A stretch of DNA of 64,000 nucleotides from Lachnospiraceae bacterium. Its GTDB lineage: Bacteria > Bacillota > Clostridia > Lachnospirales > Lachnospiraceae. How positions within the stretch are numbered: position 1 is the first letter of the stretch; every line of letters starts with the position of its first letter. The notes beneath the pieces are model-generated. The model was given only the letters and a program-made list of their open reading frames with translations. It searched no databases and was not told where the DNA came from. The stretch lies in the NCBI GenBank assembly GCA_017540265.1, contig JAFYBJ010000009.1, positions 1-64,000 of the forward strand. The letters run 5' to 3'. The translations under genes were made by a program, and so were the position numbers. This document shows, one piece after another, positions 1 through 8,802 of this stretch.

Positions 1-1083
1 AAGTTCACTCTCGTTGACGGAAAGAAGTTTGCAGGCGTAAATAAGAAGTCCGGCGTTGTTACCGCAAAGAAGGAAGGTACAGCGAAGGTAAAGGTAGAGT
101 ATAAGGGAGAGAGCAAAGAAGTAACGATCAATGTTAAGGATACTGTGATCGATGCCAGCTGCAACAATGCAACAGTTAAAATGATCTCTGCTCCTGCTAC
201 CGTTAAGCTTACAGTAGGTAAGAAGCCTACAAAGAATGTAAAGGTAAAAGGAAAGGGTGCATTAAAGGGCGGTACTGTTGAAGCATCCGTTAATGATGCC
301 CGTATCGCAAGTGTTTCTTCTGTTGACTCCAAGGGCAAGTGCACCATAACAGCTCTTGATACAGGTGTTACCTATATCGTATGGACTGTAAAGAAAGGTG
401 ATGCGTACGCACAGAAAGTAACAAAGGTAGTAGTTACAAAGACAGCCGTAAACAGCGACATAAAGTTTACCGCAAGTGATGCTTCAGGTAACCTTGTTGT
501 GAAGGATGCTTCCAGCAACAATCTTGTTGATGCTTCCTTAAACAATGCGACAGATGCATCCGGAAATGTTATTGACGCATCCATAGATCATACTCTTGCA
601 CTTAATGCAACTTATGACATAAAGGTTGGTCAGGGTGTTAAGCTTAACGCTCTTCTTGCTGCAGGCATCACAGATAACAAGCTTATCAAGTGGAAGAGCA
701 GCAATGCAGCAGTTAAGATCACAAAGCAGGGTTATCTCCTTGCAGTTAAGACCAGCACAAAGCCTGTTGTGATCAGCGCAAGACTTGGCAAGGCAACAGC
801 AACATTTACAGTAAATGTTGTAGCTGCAAACGACAACTTCTCATTCAAGAAGGCAGGCGCAACCGTAAAGGCCGGAAAGAAGACGACTCTTCAGACCACA
901 AAGGGCAGCACGATAGCAGCTGCCGGCGCAAGTGTTGCAGGTATCAATCCTGTAATCGGAACCGGCAAGAAGGCAAACAAGCTTACCGTAAATGTGGCTG
1001 CAGGCGTTAAGTCCGGTACATACTTTGTATGGGCAGTTGATACAAAGGGCAACAGGACAGAGGCTGAGATCTTCGTTCCCTGA
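1..1083 (+). CDS. Surface protein with bacterial Ig-like (BIG2-type) domains, 3' part
   Basis: The frame is open from base 1, so this is the C-terminal 360 residues of a longer protein; the GTG at 145 is internal. It is rich in Lys, Ala, Thr and Val, with alternating beta-strand segments ending in patterns such as IKWKSSNAAVKITKQGYLLA and VISARLGKATATFTVNVV, typical of bacterial Ig-like group 2 repeats found in secreted or wall-bound Firmicute proteins. Between about residues 150 and 200 it carries repeated Asp-Ala-Ser-x-Asn units. There is no LPXTG or C-terminal membrane anchor; it ends in a short hydrophilic tail. Any enzymatic domain would lie upstream of the window. A likely terminator follows at 1120. 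Family assignment is from sequence pattern only. Confidence 0.7.
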   Translation, partial: KFTLVDGKKFAGVNKKSGVVTAKKEGTAKVKVEYKGESKEVTINVKDTVIDASCNNATVKMISAPATVKLTVGKKPTKNVKVKGKGALKGGTVEASVNDARIASVSSVDSKGKCTITALDTGVTYIVWTVKKGDAYAQKVTKVVVTKTAVNSDIKFTASDASGNLVVKDASSNNLVDASLNNATDASGNVIDASIDHTLALNATYDIKVGQGVKLNALLAAGITDNKLIKWKSSNAAVKITKQGYLLAVKTSTKPVVISARLGKATATFTVNVVAANDNFSFKKAGATVKAGKKTTLQTTKGSTIAAAGASVAGINPVIGTGKKANKLTVNVAAGVKSGTYFVWAVDTKGNRTEAEIFVP

Positions 1084-1119
1084 GGCGGGAAATGATATCT
1101 GAGATCTAAGATTTTTAAG

Positions 1120-1153
1120 ATCCTCCGGTGTATATGGCACCGGAGGATTTTGT
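1120..1153 (+). terminator. Rho-independent terminator after the Ig-like protein gene
   Basis: An 11-bp perfect stem, 1120-1130 with 1138-1148, has a 7-nt loop (TATATGG) and is followed by a short T-rich stretch. It lies 37 nt after the stop codon. Confidence 0.75.
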
Positions 1154-1161
1154 TATTCCTG

Positions 1162-1190
1162 TTGTAAGAAGGACGCTGTTTTGATAAAAT
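1162..1190 (+). promoter_or_regulatory. Sigma-A-type promoter for the two-receiver gene
   Basis: TTGTAA (1162-1167), 17-nt spacer, TAAAAT (1185-1190). The start point would be near 1197, downstream of the first in-frame ATG at 1194. This supports translation from a later ATG. Confidence 0.5.
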
Positions 1191-1259
1191 GATATGAAGG
1201 TTTTCAGGGACTTTTGCCCTGAAAGCCGTTTTATGAAAGAGCATTCCCGGGAGTCCGCC

Positions 1260-2036
1260 ATGTCAGAGACTGTAATGCTGATAAGAAAAGAAGACGGCTT
1301 TATCATAAATACGGTAAGGCATGCTCTTGAGAAAAGTTCATACAAGGTTCTGGAAACAGGGTTTGATCCGGATGAGATAAAAAACGCAAAAGACAGTGCC
1401 GGCGTCATGCTGCTTTATGTGACCGGTGATGTTGAGTCTGATGCAGAGGCACTTGTTTATATCAGGGATCTTTGCCTTGAGGGGAACAGACAGCTTATAG
1501 TGATAGGTAATTCCAATGAATTTGAGGCATTGAATAAATTCATTTCGCCGGAGATCATTGCATATAATATTGAGCGTCCCATCAACATGGAGAAGCTCTG
1601 TGAGAATGTCGCAGAGATGTTTGAAGAGCGGACAATGCAGGCCATGAAAAAATGCGTGCTCATAGTGGATGATGATGCTGTATATCTGAGGGCCGTAAGG
1701 AACTGCCTGAAGGATGAATACAGGGTGGGTATGGCGACATCCGGCATGCAGGCTATCACCTGGCTTGCCCAGAACAGTGCGGATATGATACTTTTGGATT
1801 ATGAGATGCCGGTGATGTCCGGCCCTAAAGTGCTGGATATGCTCCGCAGCGAGGAAAGTACAAAAAATATACCGGTAATCTTCCTTACGGGGAAATCCGA
1901 TAAGTTAAGCATTTTAAGAGCAATTTCATTAAAGCCCGACGGATACATATTAAAGAGCGAAGGCCTGGGTGAAGTTATAAGGACACTAAAGGATTTTTTT
2001 GCGGATCCTGCATTTCAGGACGAAAGCGATGAATGA
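1260..2036 (+). CDS. Two-receiver response regulator without output domain
   Basis: The product is about 258 residues. The C-terminal half is a canonical CheY-like receiver: acidic pair in VLIVDDDAVYL, phospho-acceptor Asp in LLDYEMPVMSG (codon at 1797), Thr in VIFLTGKSD and Lys in YILKSEG. The N-terminal half has receiver-like alternation of hydrophobic strands and helices but lacks the acidic cluster and acceptor Asp, so it is probably a pseudo-receiver. No DNA-binding, GGDEF or other output domain follows. ATG 1260 is preferred because GGGAG sits 6 nt upstream and a promoter would start transcription after the ATG at 1194; ATG 1233 is an alternative. No kinase gene is adjacent. Its partner and role, possibly chemotaxis or c-di-GMP signalling, are unknown. 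Confidence 0.75.
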   Translation: MSETVMLIRKEDGFIINTVRHALEKSSYKVLETGFDPDEIKNAKDSAGVMLLYVTGDVESDAEALVYIRDLCLEGNRQLIVIGNSNEFEALNKFISPEIIAYNIERPINMEKLCENVAEMFEERTMQAMKKCVLIVDDDAVYLRAVRNCLKDEYRVGMATSGMQAITWLAQNSADMILLDYEMPVMSGPKVLDMLRSEESTKNIPVIFLTGKSDKLSILRAISLKPDGYILKSEGLGEVIRTLKDFFADPAFQDESDE

Positions 2037-2081
2037 AGAGGCGGATATATACATCTGTCTTAAGAGAGGAAGATAGGAAAA

Positions 2082-3023
2082 GTGGGTTTAAGATTCAGAA
2101 AAAGCATCACATTATGCAAGGGCGTAAAGCTTAATCTCGGAGCAAAGAGCGCAAGCATAAGCGTGGGAGGCAAGGGCTTCCATCAGTCATTTTCCACTAC
2201 AGGACGTACCACATCAAGTGTGGGCATACCCGGAACAGGGGTGTCCTATCAGAAGAGCTTTTCGTTAAAGAAAGCTTTTTCCGGACTATTCAAAGAAAAA
2301 GAAAAAGATAATAAAGATAATAAGAAAGAGGAGAAGGTATCATCCGTTGCGGAAAATAAGGCAGCGCACGAGCCTGCGGAAGCCGACAGAGCAAGATATG
2401 AAGAATATCTTGCGGCGGTGGAAGAACTAAGGAGTGTGCATGTAAATGCAGATGAGCCCGTTGACTGGAATTCGGTCACCGATAAAGAGCTTAAAGCTCT
2501 GGCTGAACGTGTGCTTAAGGGCGATACGGATGCTTATCTCGAAGCGGTGGAGGCGGCAGAGCCTCTTGCGGATCTTACCGAATACGGAAGCTCCTTTGAG
2601 ATAGGAACGGACGATCCGTCTTATGTTGAAGTTGAATTCGACATAAATGCGGATGAGACAGTTCCCGTAAAAGAACTCTCACTTACAAAGACAGGGAAGC
2701 TTTCCGAAAAAGAGATGACAAAGACGGCATATTATTCACTTGTACAGGATTATGTCTGCAGCACGTCCATAAGGGCGGCAAGGGATATATTTGCGCTGCT
2801 TCCGGTGGAAAAGGTGATGATACATGCCGTTGACAGTGTTCTTGATACTGCCACGGGAAAGGATAAGGAAGTGACGGTGCTTTCCGTGATGTTTGAAAGA
2901 AGTACATTTGATGAGGTGGATTTTTCCCGCATCGATCCTTCGGATATGGTGGAGAGCTGCACTCATTTTATGAATTTTAAAAAGACTTCCGGCTTTGAAC
3001 CTGTTGACAGGGTAAGGATATGA
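2082..3023 (+). CDS. DUF4236 domain protein
   Basis: The N-terminal ~60 residues match the DUF4236 pattern: GLRFRKSITLCKGVKLNLG, then SISVGGKG, then a GTGVSYQ motif ending in a basic stretch. A Lys/Glu-rich linker (about residues 68-100) follows, then about 200 acidic residues I do not recognise. No signal peptide or membrane segment is evident. The start is GTG with GAGAGGAAGATAGG upstream. It lies 45 nt after the two-receiver gene and 45 nt before mscL, so it may be co-transcribed. DUF4236 proteins have no established function that I can name. Confidence 0.7.
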   Translation: MGLRFRKSITLCKGVKLNLGAKSASISVGGKGFHQSFSTTGRTTSSVGIPGTGVSYQKSFSLKKAFSGLFKEKEKDNKDNKKEEKVSSVAENKAAHEPAEADRARYEEYLAAVEELRSVHVNADEPVDWNSVTDKELKALAERVLKGDTDAYLEAVEAAEPLADLTEYGSSFEIGTDDPSYVEVEFDINADETVPVKELSLTKTGKLSEKEMTKTAYYSLVQDYVCSTSIRAARDIFALLPVEKVMIHAVDSVLDTATGKDKEVTVLSVMFERSTFDEVDFSRIDPSDMVESCTHFMNFKKTSGFEPVDRVRI

Positions 3024-3068
3024 TAAATAAAGATCTTATAAAGGTCTGTATAAAAAAAGGAGAATAAA

Positions 3069-3554
3069 ATGAAAAAGTTTTTTGAGGAATTCAAGGCATT
3101 TGCACTCAAAGGCAACGTTATGGACATGGCTATCGGTGTAATCATCGGCGGCGCGTTCAGCAGCATAGTGACAGCTCTTACAAACAGCTTTATCAATCCT
3201 TTAATAGCTGTGATAACAGGCGGCGTTACATATGACGAAGCGGGAAATCCCCAGATAGTGGGCGGAACATTTGAGGTAAGGAATGTTTCGTTTGATTACG
3301 GTGCTTTTATCTCTGCTGTTATAAATTTCCTTATCATAGCACTTGTGCTCTTCTGCATGCTCAAGGCTATCAATACGGCTGCTACAAAGGCTGCGGAAGC
3401 TGCAAAGAAGCTTGCAAAGACGAAGGCTGAAGAGGAGGCTGCCGCTCCTGCGGAAGATCCTGCAGAGATAAAGCTCATGAAGGAAATGCTTGCCATCATG
3501 AAGGAACAGAATCCCGAAGCTGCAAAGAAGGCTGAAGAAAAACTTAAGGCTTAG
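3069..3554 (+). CDS. mscL: Large-conductance mechanosensitive channel MscL
   Basis: MscL is an inner-membrane channel that opens under high membrane tension to release solutes during hypo-osmotic shock. The start MKKFFEEFKAFALKGNVMDM followed by AIGVIIGGAFSSIVTALTNS is the family's N-terminal helix and pore-lining TM1. A periplasmic-side loop (about residues 45-80) and TM2 (INFLIIALVLFCMLKAIN, about 85-105) follow. The cytoplasmic tail is Ala/Lys/Glu-rich and ends in a helix (EIKLMKEMLAIMKEQN), as in family members. At 161 residues it is slightly longer than usual because of the alanine-rich linker. AAAGGAG precedes the ATG. Confidence 0.95.
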   Translation: MKKFFEEFKAFALKGNVMDMAIGVIIGGAFSSIVTALTNSFINPLIAVITGGVTYDEAGNPQIVGGTFEVRNVSFDYGAFISAVINFLIIALVLFCMLKAINTAATKAAEAAKKLAKTKAEEEAAAPAEDPAEIKLMKEMLAIMKEQNPEAAKKAEEKLKA

Positions 3555-3580
3555 ATATAGCCTTGCGAGGAGGGTTACAT

Positions 3581-4624
3581 ATGAGTGACAAAGTAAGTGT
3601 TATCATTCCCTGCTACAATGTTGAAAAGTATATCGAACGTTGTCTGGAATCTCTTGAAAGGCAGACCATAGGCATAGGACATATGGAGATAATCTGTGTG
3701 GATGATGCTTCTTCCGATGGTACGGAGGATATATTACGTAGCTGGGAAAAGAAGTATCCGGGCAGTATAAAAGTTGTCCTTTCGGAAAGAAACAACAGAC
3801 AGGGCGCAGCCAGAAACATAGGAATGCAGTATGCTTCCGGTGACTGGGTATCTTTTGTTGATTCGGATGACTGGGTAGAACCTGATTTTTATGAAAAGCT
3901 TTTAAGAAGGGCTGAAGGAAAAACTTACGATATCGTCGCCTGCAAATTCATGGAAGATGCTTCCGTTGCAGGAAGCGGTATCACTGAGGTTACCGATAAG
4001 GGAACCGGAGAGGCTGTCGAATACTTTGTCACCGATGATATGGTGAGAAAAGAGATCATCAGGCGTCAGCCTTTCGGAAAGGTGTATCCTTCGATAATCA
4101 GACGTGCTTTTCTTCAGATGCACAGGATCACATTCCCTGAAAAGCTTATGTATGAGGATATCTATTTTAAGACCCTGCTCCATCTTGAGGTGAGCCGCGG
4201 TGCAGTCATAGATGAAGCACTGTACCATTTCTTCAAAAGACCTGAGGGTGAGCGTTATAAGCCGGATGAGCTTTATTATGCAGATTATCTTACGGTGCTG
4301 ATGTTCATGTGGAAAGAATGGCAGCGCAGGGGATACTTCTCGAGATATGAAAACGAGCTTATGGCCCAGTTCATAAAAGAAGGTTATCTTGGATTTTTAA
4401 AGGTGCTCTTTGCAAGAAAAGGAGAGGTTCCTTATACCTATTTCCTGCTTATAAGGGAGCTTACGCTTACGCTTACGCCCGCTGCGGATAAGAAGCATTA
4501 TCTTAAGAATTCTCCTTATTTCACCGATGCACAGAAGGTGTGGATCAGCGCTTTGTGGCGTGATGTGGATAAAGCTGATTTTGAAGAGATCGCAGCCATG
4601 ACATTGGAAGCCGGCGGTATATGA
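3581..4624 (+). CDS. Family 2 glycosyltransferase
   Basis: A GT-A fold transferase moving a sugar from a nucleotide-sugar donor. The N-terminus VSVIIPCYNVEKYIERCLES, the nucleotide-binding CVDDASSDGT segment, AARNIGMQYASGDWVSFVDS and the following DDW acidic motif are typical of GT2 enzymes. The C-terminal third has no membrane anchor. ATG 3581 is used because GAGGAGGG lies about 6 nt upstream; the longer frame from TTG 3563 has no ribosome site. It overlaps the next gene by 4 bases (ATGA). Position just before the late flagellar operon suggests, without proof, a part in surface or flagellin glycosylation. Confidence 0.88.
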   Translation: MSDKVSVIIPCYNVEKYIERCLESLERQTIGIGHMEIICVDDASSDGTEDILRSWEKKYPGSIKVVLSERNNRQGAARNIGMQYASGDWVSFVDSDDWVEPDFYEKLLRRAEGKTYDIVACKFMEDASVAGSGITEVTDKGTGEAVEYFVTDDMVRKEIIRRQPFGKVYPSIIRRAFLQMHRITFPEKLMYEDIYFKTLLHLEVSRGAVIDEALYHFFKRPEGERYKPDELYYADYLTVLMFMWKEWQRRGYFSRYENELMAQFIKEGYLGFLKVLFARKGEVPYTYFLLIRELTLTLTPAADKKHYLKNSPYFTDAQKVWISALWRDVDKADFEEIAAMTLEAGGI

Positions 4625-5904
4625 ATACCGACATAAAACCCTATGATGCGCTCATAGTAGTGACGCCGGCCGATATGAAAAGGCTTAGGGCGCTGCATGG
4701 CAGGATAGCGGAATATCTTCCCGTAAGAAAACTTTATTTTTCCGGTTCCGCAGAAGTGGGGGAGATCCTCTCTAAAGAAAAGGAAAAAGGTATCTTTTCC
4801 GAAGAAGCGGCACTGCGTGTGGATTTTATAAATGAAGATGACATACTGCCTTTTGAGGAAGTAAGGGCGGTGGTCACTGATGTGATACATGAGTATCTTA
4901 ACCCCGGAGAAAAAGCTCCCCGAGGTCTCTGCGGCTGGTATTACCAGCAGTTTCTTAAGTATTCCTATGCTGAAAGATGTGATGATGAGTTTTACCTCGT
5001 ATGGGACGGTGATACCGTTCCCTGCGGGGTGTTTTCCATGTTTTCCGAAAACGGTACGCCGTATCTGGATTATAAGCAGGAATATCATGAGGAATATTTC
5101 AACACCATGGGAAAGCTGATACCCGGGATGAGGAAGATCATAAAGCAGAGCTTTATATCGGAACATATGCTCTTTGATACCGGTAAGGTTAAAGAGCTTT
5201 GCGGAAAGATTGAGGAAAATGAGGCTGTTCCCGGTAAGTCTTACTGGGAGAAGATATTAAGATGTCTTACGCCGGAGGTACTCCAGGGCAATTCCTTCTC
5301 GGAATTTGAAACCTACGGAACCTTTATGGCACTTACAGATCCAATGAGATACAGGCTGCGTGAATGGCATTCTTTCAGGACAGCGGGCTTTTTCCTTGAT
5401 AAGGAAAATCTGCGGGAGAGCGATATTGAATGGCTGGGACGGGATTTTTTTGCGCTTTCCTTTGAAAAGGACCATGCTCTGAGGAGTGATACGATGGGGT
5501 TCTTTGATAATCCCGAATATCAGAAAAAACTCTCTGCAAGGAAGATGCTTGAGGTGGTGCAGGGTGCTTTTAAGAGCGGATCATACAGGGAAAGCTGGGA
5601 AGTCGAAGGGCTTACGGCGGATGAATACCCGGTATTTATCATGTCATCCGAAGACAGAAAGGGTGAGGAAATAAAGCTTGCCGAAGCGCTTATAGATCGT
5701 GGAGAGAATGTCATAACCTTTCATGAAGGGTACGGAGACTATAACAGTCTTGAGGAATTCTCGGCCCGTCCTTTAAAAGCGGCTGTGCTTATGGGGACAG
5801 ATGCTGTTTTTCCGGGCAGCGTACGGATAATAAGGCTTGATGATGTCCTTGCGGATGCAGAAGCTGCAGCGGAAAAGATTATTTCCGAAACAGGGCTAAA
5901 GTAA
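4621..5904 (+). CDS. DUF6492-like putative glycosyltransferase
   Basis: About the first 300 residues resemble DUF6492 proteins, which look like glycosyltransferases: YDALIVVTPADMKRLRALHG at the N-terminus, then GLCGWYYQQFLKYSYAE, then FYLVWDGDTVPC with an acidic DGD site near residue 125. The C-terminal 100 residues form a separate small domain of unknown role (PVFIMSSEDRKGEEIKLAEA and later strands). It is translationally coupled to the preceding GT2 gene. Its 3' end contains the -35 part of a sigma-28 promoter driving flgM. Substrate unknown; family assignment is from motif memory. Confidence 0.65.
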   Translation: MNTDIKPYDALIVVTPADMKRLRALHGRIAEYLPVRKLYFSGSAEVGEILSKEKEKGIFSEEAALRVDFINEDDILPFEEVRAVVTDVIHEYLNPGEKAPRGLCGWYYQQFLKYSYAERCDDEFYLVWDGDTVPCGVFSMFSENGTPYLDYKQEYHEEYFNTMGKLIPGMRKIIKQSFISEHMLFDTGKVKELCGKIEENEAVPGKSYWEKILRCLTPEVLQGNSFSEFETYGTFMALTDPMRYRLREWHSFRTAGFFLDKENLRESDIEWLGRDFFALSFEKDHALRSDTMGFFDNPEYQKKLSARKMLEVVQGAFKSGSYRESWEVEGLTADEYPVFIMSSEDRKGEEIKLAEALIDRGENVITFHEGYGDYNSLEEFSARPLKAAVLMGTDAVFPGSVRIIRLDDVLADAEAAAEKIISETGLK

Positions 5905-5924
5905 TTATTAATAATTGCCGATAA
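5897..5924 (+). promoter_or_regulatory. Sigma-28 (FliA/SigD-type) promoter for flgM operon
   Basis: TAAA (5897-5900), 16-nt spacer, GCCGATAA (5917-5924). The -10 is identical to the classic flagellar sigma -10. The -35 overlaps the stop codon of the upstream gene. The predicted start is about 5931, 49 nt before flgM. Confidence 0.75.
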
Positions 5925-5979
5925 ATATCCCAGAAGCATAAAATCAGAAAATAACAGACCTTTTAAGGAGGCGATCTTA

Positions 5980-6258
5980 ATGAGGATTGAAGCATATTCA
6001 CAGATACAGAACCTGTATCAGACAAAGAATACTTCTGCGCCTGCAAAGACAGGAACAAGAGGAAGCTTTATGGATTCCTTAAACCTTTCCGGTGCCGGGA
6101 AGGATATGCAGGTAGCAAAAGAGGCTCTTAAATCCGCTCCCGATATCAGGGAGGATAAAGTGGCGGCAATAAAGGCGGCTTATCAGAGCGGGCTTTACAA
6201 TGTAAGCTCCGAAGATTTTGCCGACAAATTAGCGGATGATATCATATCTTCCATCTGA
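5980..6258 (+). CDS. flgM: Anti-sigma-28 factor FlgM
   Basis: FlgM binds the flagellar sigma factor and holds it inactive until hook completion allows FlgM export. The 92-residue product has the family's C-terminal region: VAKEALKSAPDIREDKVAAI, then KAAYQSGLYNVSSEDFADKL and the terminal ADDIISSI. The N-terminal half is polar and probably unstructured, as usual. AAGGAGG lies 8 nt before ATG. It opens the late flagellar operon and is preceded by a sigma-28 promoter, giving a feedback loop. It lies 13 nt before flgN. Confidence 0.92.
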   Translation: MRIEAYSQIQNLYQTKNTSAPAKTGTRGSFMDSLNLSGAGKDMQVAKEALKSAPDIREDKVAAIKAAYQSGLYNVSSEDFADKLADDIISSI

Positions 6259-6271
6259 TAAGAGGTGAAAA

Positions 6272-6790
6272 GTGGCCAGTCTGATCGATGAACTTGTATT
6301 AGTCCTTGAAAGAGAGGATGCCTGTTATACGGAGCTGATAAAGCTCTCCAGGGAAAAATCCCCGGTGATCGTAAAGGGGGATCTGGAGGGTCTTGCAGCT
6401 GTAACCGAAAAGGAACAGGAGATAGTGGGCGTTATTCAAAAGCTCGAAAAGGACAGGATATCCGGGATGAAGGATATCGCAGAAGTCACGGGAAGAAAGG
6501 CTGATGAATTAAAACTTACCGATCTTATCGACCTGATGAAGGGAAGACCTGAGGAACAGAAAAAGCTAAGCTCCATCCATGACAGGTTAAGCGAGACCAT
6601 GCGGCAGATGACCGCGATCAATGAACAGAACAGGAATCTCCTTAAAACATCCCTTGATATGGTGGAATTTGAAATGAACCTGCTCCAGTCGATGAGACAG
6701 GCGCCGGAGACGGCCGATTACGGCAGGGATGCTTATTCTACAGGTACTATAATGGGCAGCGGAACCAAACGCTTTGATGCAAAACAGTAG
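6272..6790 (+). CDS. flgN: FlgN-family export chaperone for hook-associated proteins
   Basis: FlgN-type chaperones bind FlgK and FlgL in the cytoplasm and take them to the flagellar type III export gate. The 172-residue protein is almost entirely alpha-helical and Glu/Lys/Leu-rich, with EKEQEIVGVIQKLEKDRISG in the middle and a C-terminal amphipathic helix region (NLLKTSLDMVEFEMNLLQSM) where FlgN clients bind. The start is GTG with AGAGGTGAAA upstream. Position between flgM and flgK is the standard FlgN place. Confidence 0.88.
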   Translation: MASLIDELVLVLEREDACYTELIKLSREKSPVIVKGDLEGLAAVTEKEQEIVGVIQKLEKDRISGMKDIAEVTGRKADELKLTDLIDLMKGRPEEQKKLSSIHDRLSETMRQMTAINEQNRNLLKTSLDMVEFEMNLLQSMRQAPETADYGRDAYSTGTIMGSGTKRFDAKQ

Positions 6791-6801
6791 AGGTACTGTC
6801 T

Positions 6802-8778
6802 ATGTCATTATTCGGAGATTTATATGTAGGCACATCGGGAATGCAGTCGAGCCAGGAGGCTCTTAACGTAGTAGCCCATAATATCACAAATACCGATACA
6901 GTGGGCTATGTGCGCCAGCAGGTGTCCTACAATACAAGAGAATACAATCAGGTCACCAGGGATGCCACCGGAATCTCGATGAAGCAGACGGGTCTCGGTG
7001 TGTATATCGCTGAAGTCAGACAGGTGAGGGACCGCTTTGTGGATGCCAGCTACCGTAACCAGTACGGCAGACAGGGATTTTATGATGCTTCCTACGCGGC
7101 GATCGAAGAAGTCCAGGAAGTGCTCGGAGAGCTGGACGGCCCCATTTTTTTTAATTCCATGAATAATATCTCCACGGCGATAGAGGAACTGGCAAAGGAT
7201 CCGGATTCGGAAGTATGTCAGTCCATGCTCATACAGTACGCCCAGTCTTTTGCCGAGGCGGCGCGTAATGTTTATACCGATTTTGCAGATTACCAGGATA
7301 AGCTTAATCTTAAGGTTTATGATGCTGTTAAAGAAATCAATAACCTAGGAAAGAAGATATATGAGCTTAATGAAAAGATAAGAGGTATAGAGGCGGGCGG
7401 CATAGAAAATGCAAATGATGCGAAAGATGCCTTAAACCAGGCTTTGGACGAATTATCCAAGCTGGGAAATGTCACGTATGATACCGATAATTACGGTAAT
7501 GTGCTTGTTAAATTTGAAAATCATGATTTTGTCACCATGACCAGGGTAAACGAATTGGGTGTGATGGCAGATGAAAAAAATGCCGGATTCTATCAGGTGT
7601 TCTGGCCGGATTCCGCAAGGCAGCAGGTTAATGATGACGGATATCTGGTATATGAGAATAATATATTCAGAGGCAAGGATGGTCTTTATTATACGATAGG
7701 TGAGGGCGGAGCATATAAAAGAGCTTATGTAAGCCCGCTTGATGTTACCGAGGTTTATGATCCCACAACAGCACCTGCCTTCATACTTCCGCCGGATGCA
7801 GTGATATCGGCATCCAGGAATTCAGATGTGGGAGAGCTTAAAGGTCTTGTACTGGCAAGAGGAGATCACAGGGGAAATTATACGGATCTTCAGGGTGTGA
7901 TGAAAAAGACCGAATTCGATGACGACGGTAATCTTGTCACCACCTATTTATCATATGAGGAAGATTTTATAAAGACCCTTGAAGACCAGGGATATGAAAA
8001 AAAGAAATCAAATACGGGCGTGATCAGTTATGAAAAACCCGGGGAAGATATAAGATATTCGGTTGTTGAGGATCCTGAGGAAAGGTATGCAAAGGTATCC
8101 CAGTCCGTAATGATGAACAGCATGGCTGAGTTTGACGGTCTGGTGCACAGTGTGGTGACAGCTATAAACCAGGCTCTCATCGATGCAGCGAATAAGGCTT
8201 CGGACGAGGCTGCAGCCGTAGGTTCAAACTCATCATATATGAGGGATGCGGGTAACGATCCGTTATTGATATTCCAGAGATCATCAACAGAGCCTGAATT
8301 TGACGACAGCCATGTGCTTGTGGCTGAGGATCCGAGGGTTGGGAATGAGGATACTCTTTTTTCCTGCATGAATATAAGCGTAAACCAGGATCTGCTGCAG
8401 TTCCCCACTCATTTAGGTCTTGTAAAAGAGGATGGGTCCGTGGATTATGAGACTGCTGCAGGTTTCAGAAACGCATTCACCAATGCGGATTATGTTTTAA
8501 ATCCCACGCTCACCAATAAGATATCCATAAATGAGTATTATGCCAGCTTTGTGGCGCAGATCGCAAACTCCGGAAATGTATATAAGAGTTTAAAGGAGAA
8601 TCAGGAGCTTACGGTAAATCAGATAGAGAGTACCAGGCAGGGCGGCTTTGGCGTATCCACAGATGAAGAACTTGCCAATATGATAAAGTACCAGAACGCA
8701 TATAATGCAAGTTCACGTTTTATAAATGTTATAAACGAGTGCACGGAGCACATCATAACCCAGCTGGGAAGCCGTTAA
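6802..8778 (+). CDS. flgK: Flagellar hook-associated protein 1 (FlgK), copy 1
   Basis: FlgK forms part of the junction between hook and filament. The N-terminal D0 helix has LYVGTSGMQSSQEALNVVAH followed by NITNTDTVGYVRQQV, the hallmark of rod/hook proteins. The C-terminal D0 region has TRQGGFGVSTDEELANMIKY followed by QNAYNASSRFINVINE. The middle (about 200-560) is a variable domain. At 658 residues it is within the FlgK range. It lies 11 nt after flgN and 24 nt before a second flgK. The two copies differ strongly in the middle and at their ends. Confidence 0.92.
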   Translation: MSLFGDLYVGTSGMQSSQEALNVVAHNITNTDTVGYVRQQVSYNTREYNQVTRDATGISMKQTGLGVYIAEVRQVRDRFVDASYRNQYGRQGFYDASYAAIEEVQEVLGELDGPIFFNSMNNISTAIEELAKDPDSEVCQSMLIQYAQSFAEAARNVYTDFADYQDKLNLKVYDAVKEINNLGKKIYELNEKIRGIEAGGIENANDAKDALNQALDELSKLGNVTYDTDNYGNVLVKFENHDFVTMTRVNELGVMADEKNAGFYQVFWPDSARQQVNDDGYLVYENNIFRGKDGLYYTIGEGGAYKRAYVSPLDVTEVYDPTTAPAFILPPDAVISASRNSDVGELKGLVLARGDHRGNYTDLQGVMKKTEFDDDGNLVTTYLSYEEDFIKTLEDQGYEKKKSNTGVISYEKPGEDIRYSVVEDPEERYAKVSQSVMMNSMAEFDGLVHSVVTAINQALIDAANKASDEAAAVGSNSSYMRDAGNDPLLIFQRSSTEPEFDDSHVLVAEDPRVGNEDTLFSCMNISVNQDLLQFPTHLGLVKEDGSVDYETAAGFRNAFTNADYVLNPTLTNKISINEYYASFVAQIANSGNVYKSLKENQELTVNQIESTRQGGFGVSTDEELANMIKYQNAYNASSRFINVINECTEHIITQLGSR

Positions 8779-8802
8779 CAGAACAGAAAGGCAGGTAAGC
8801 CT

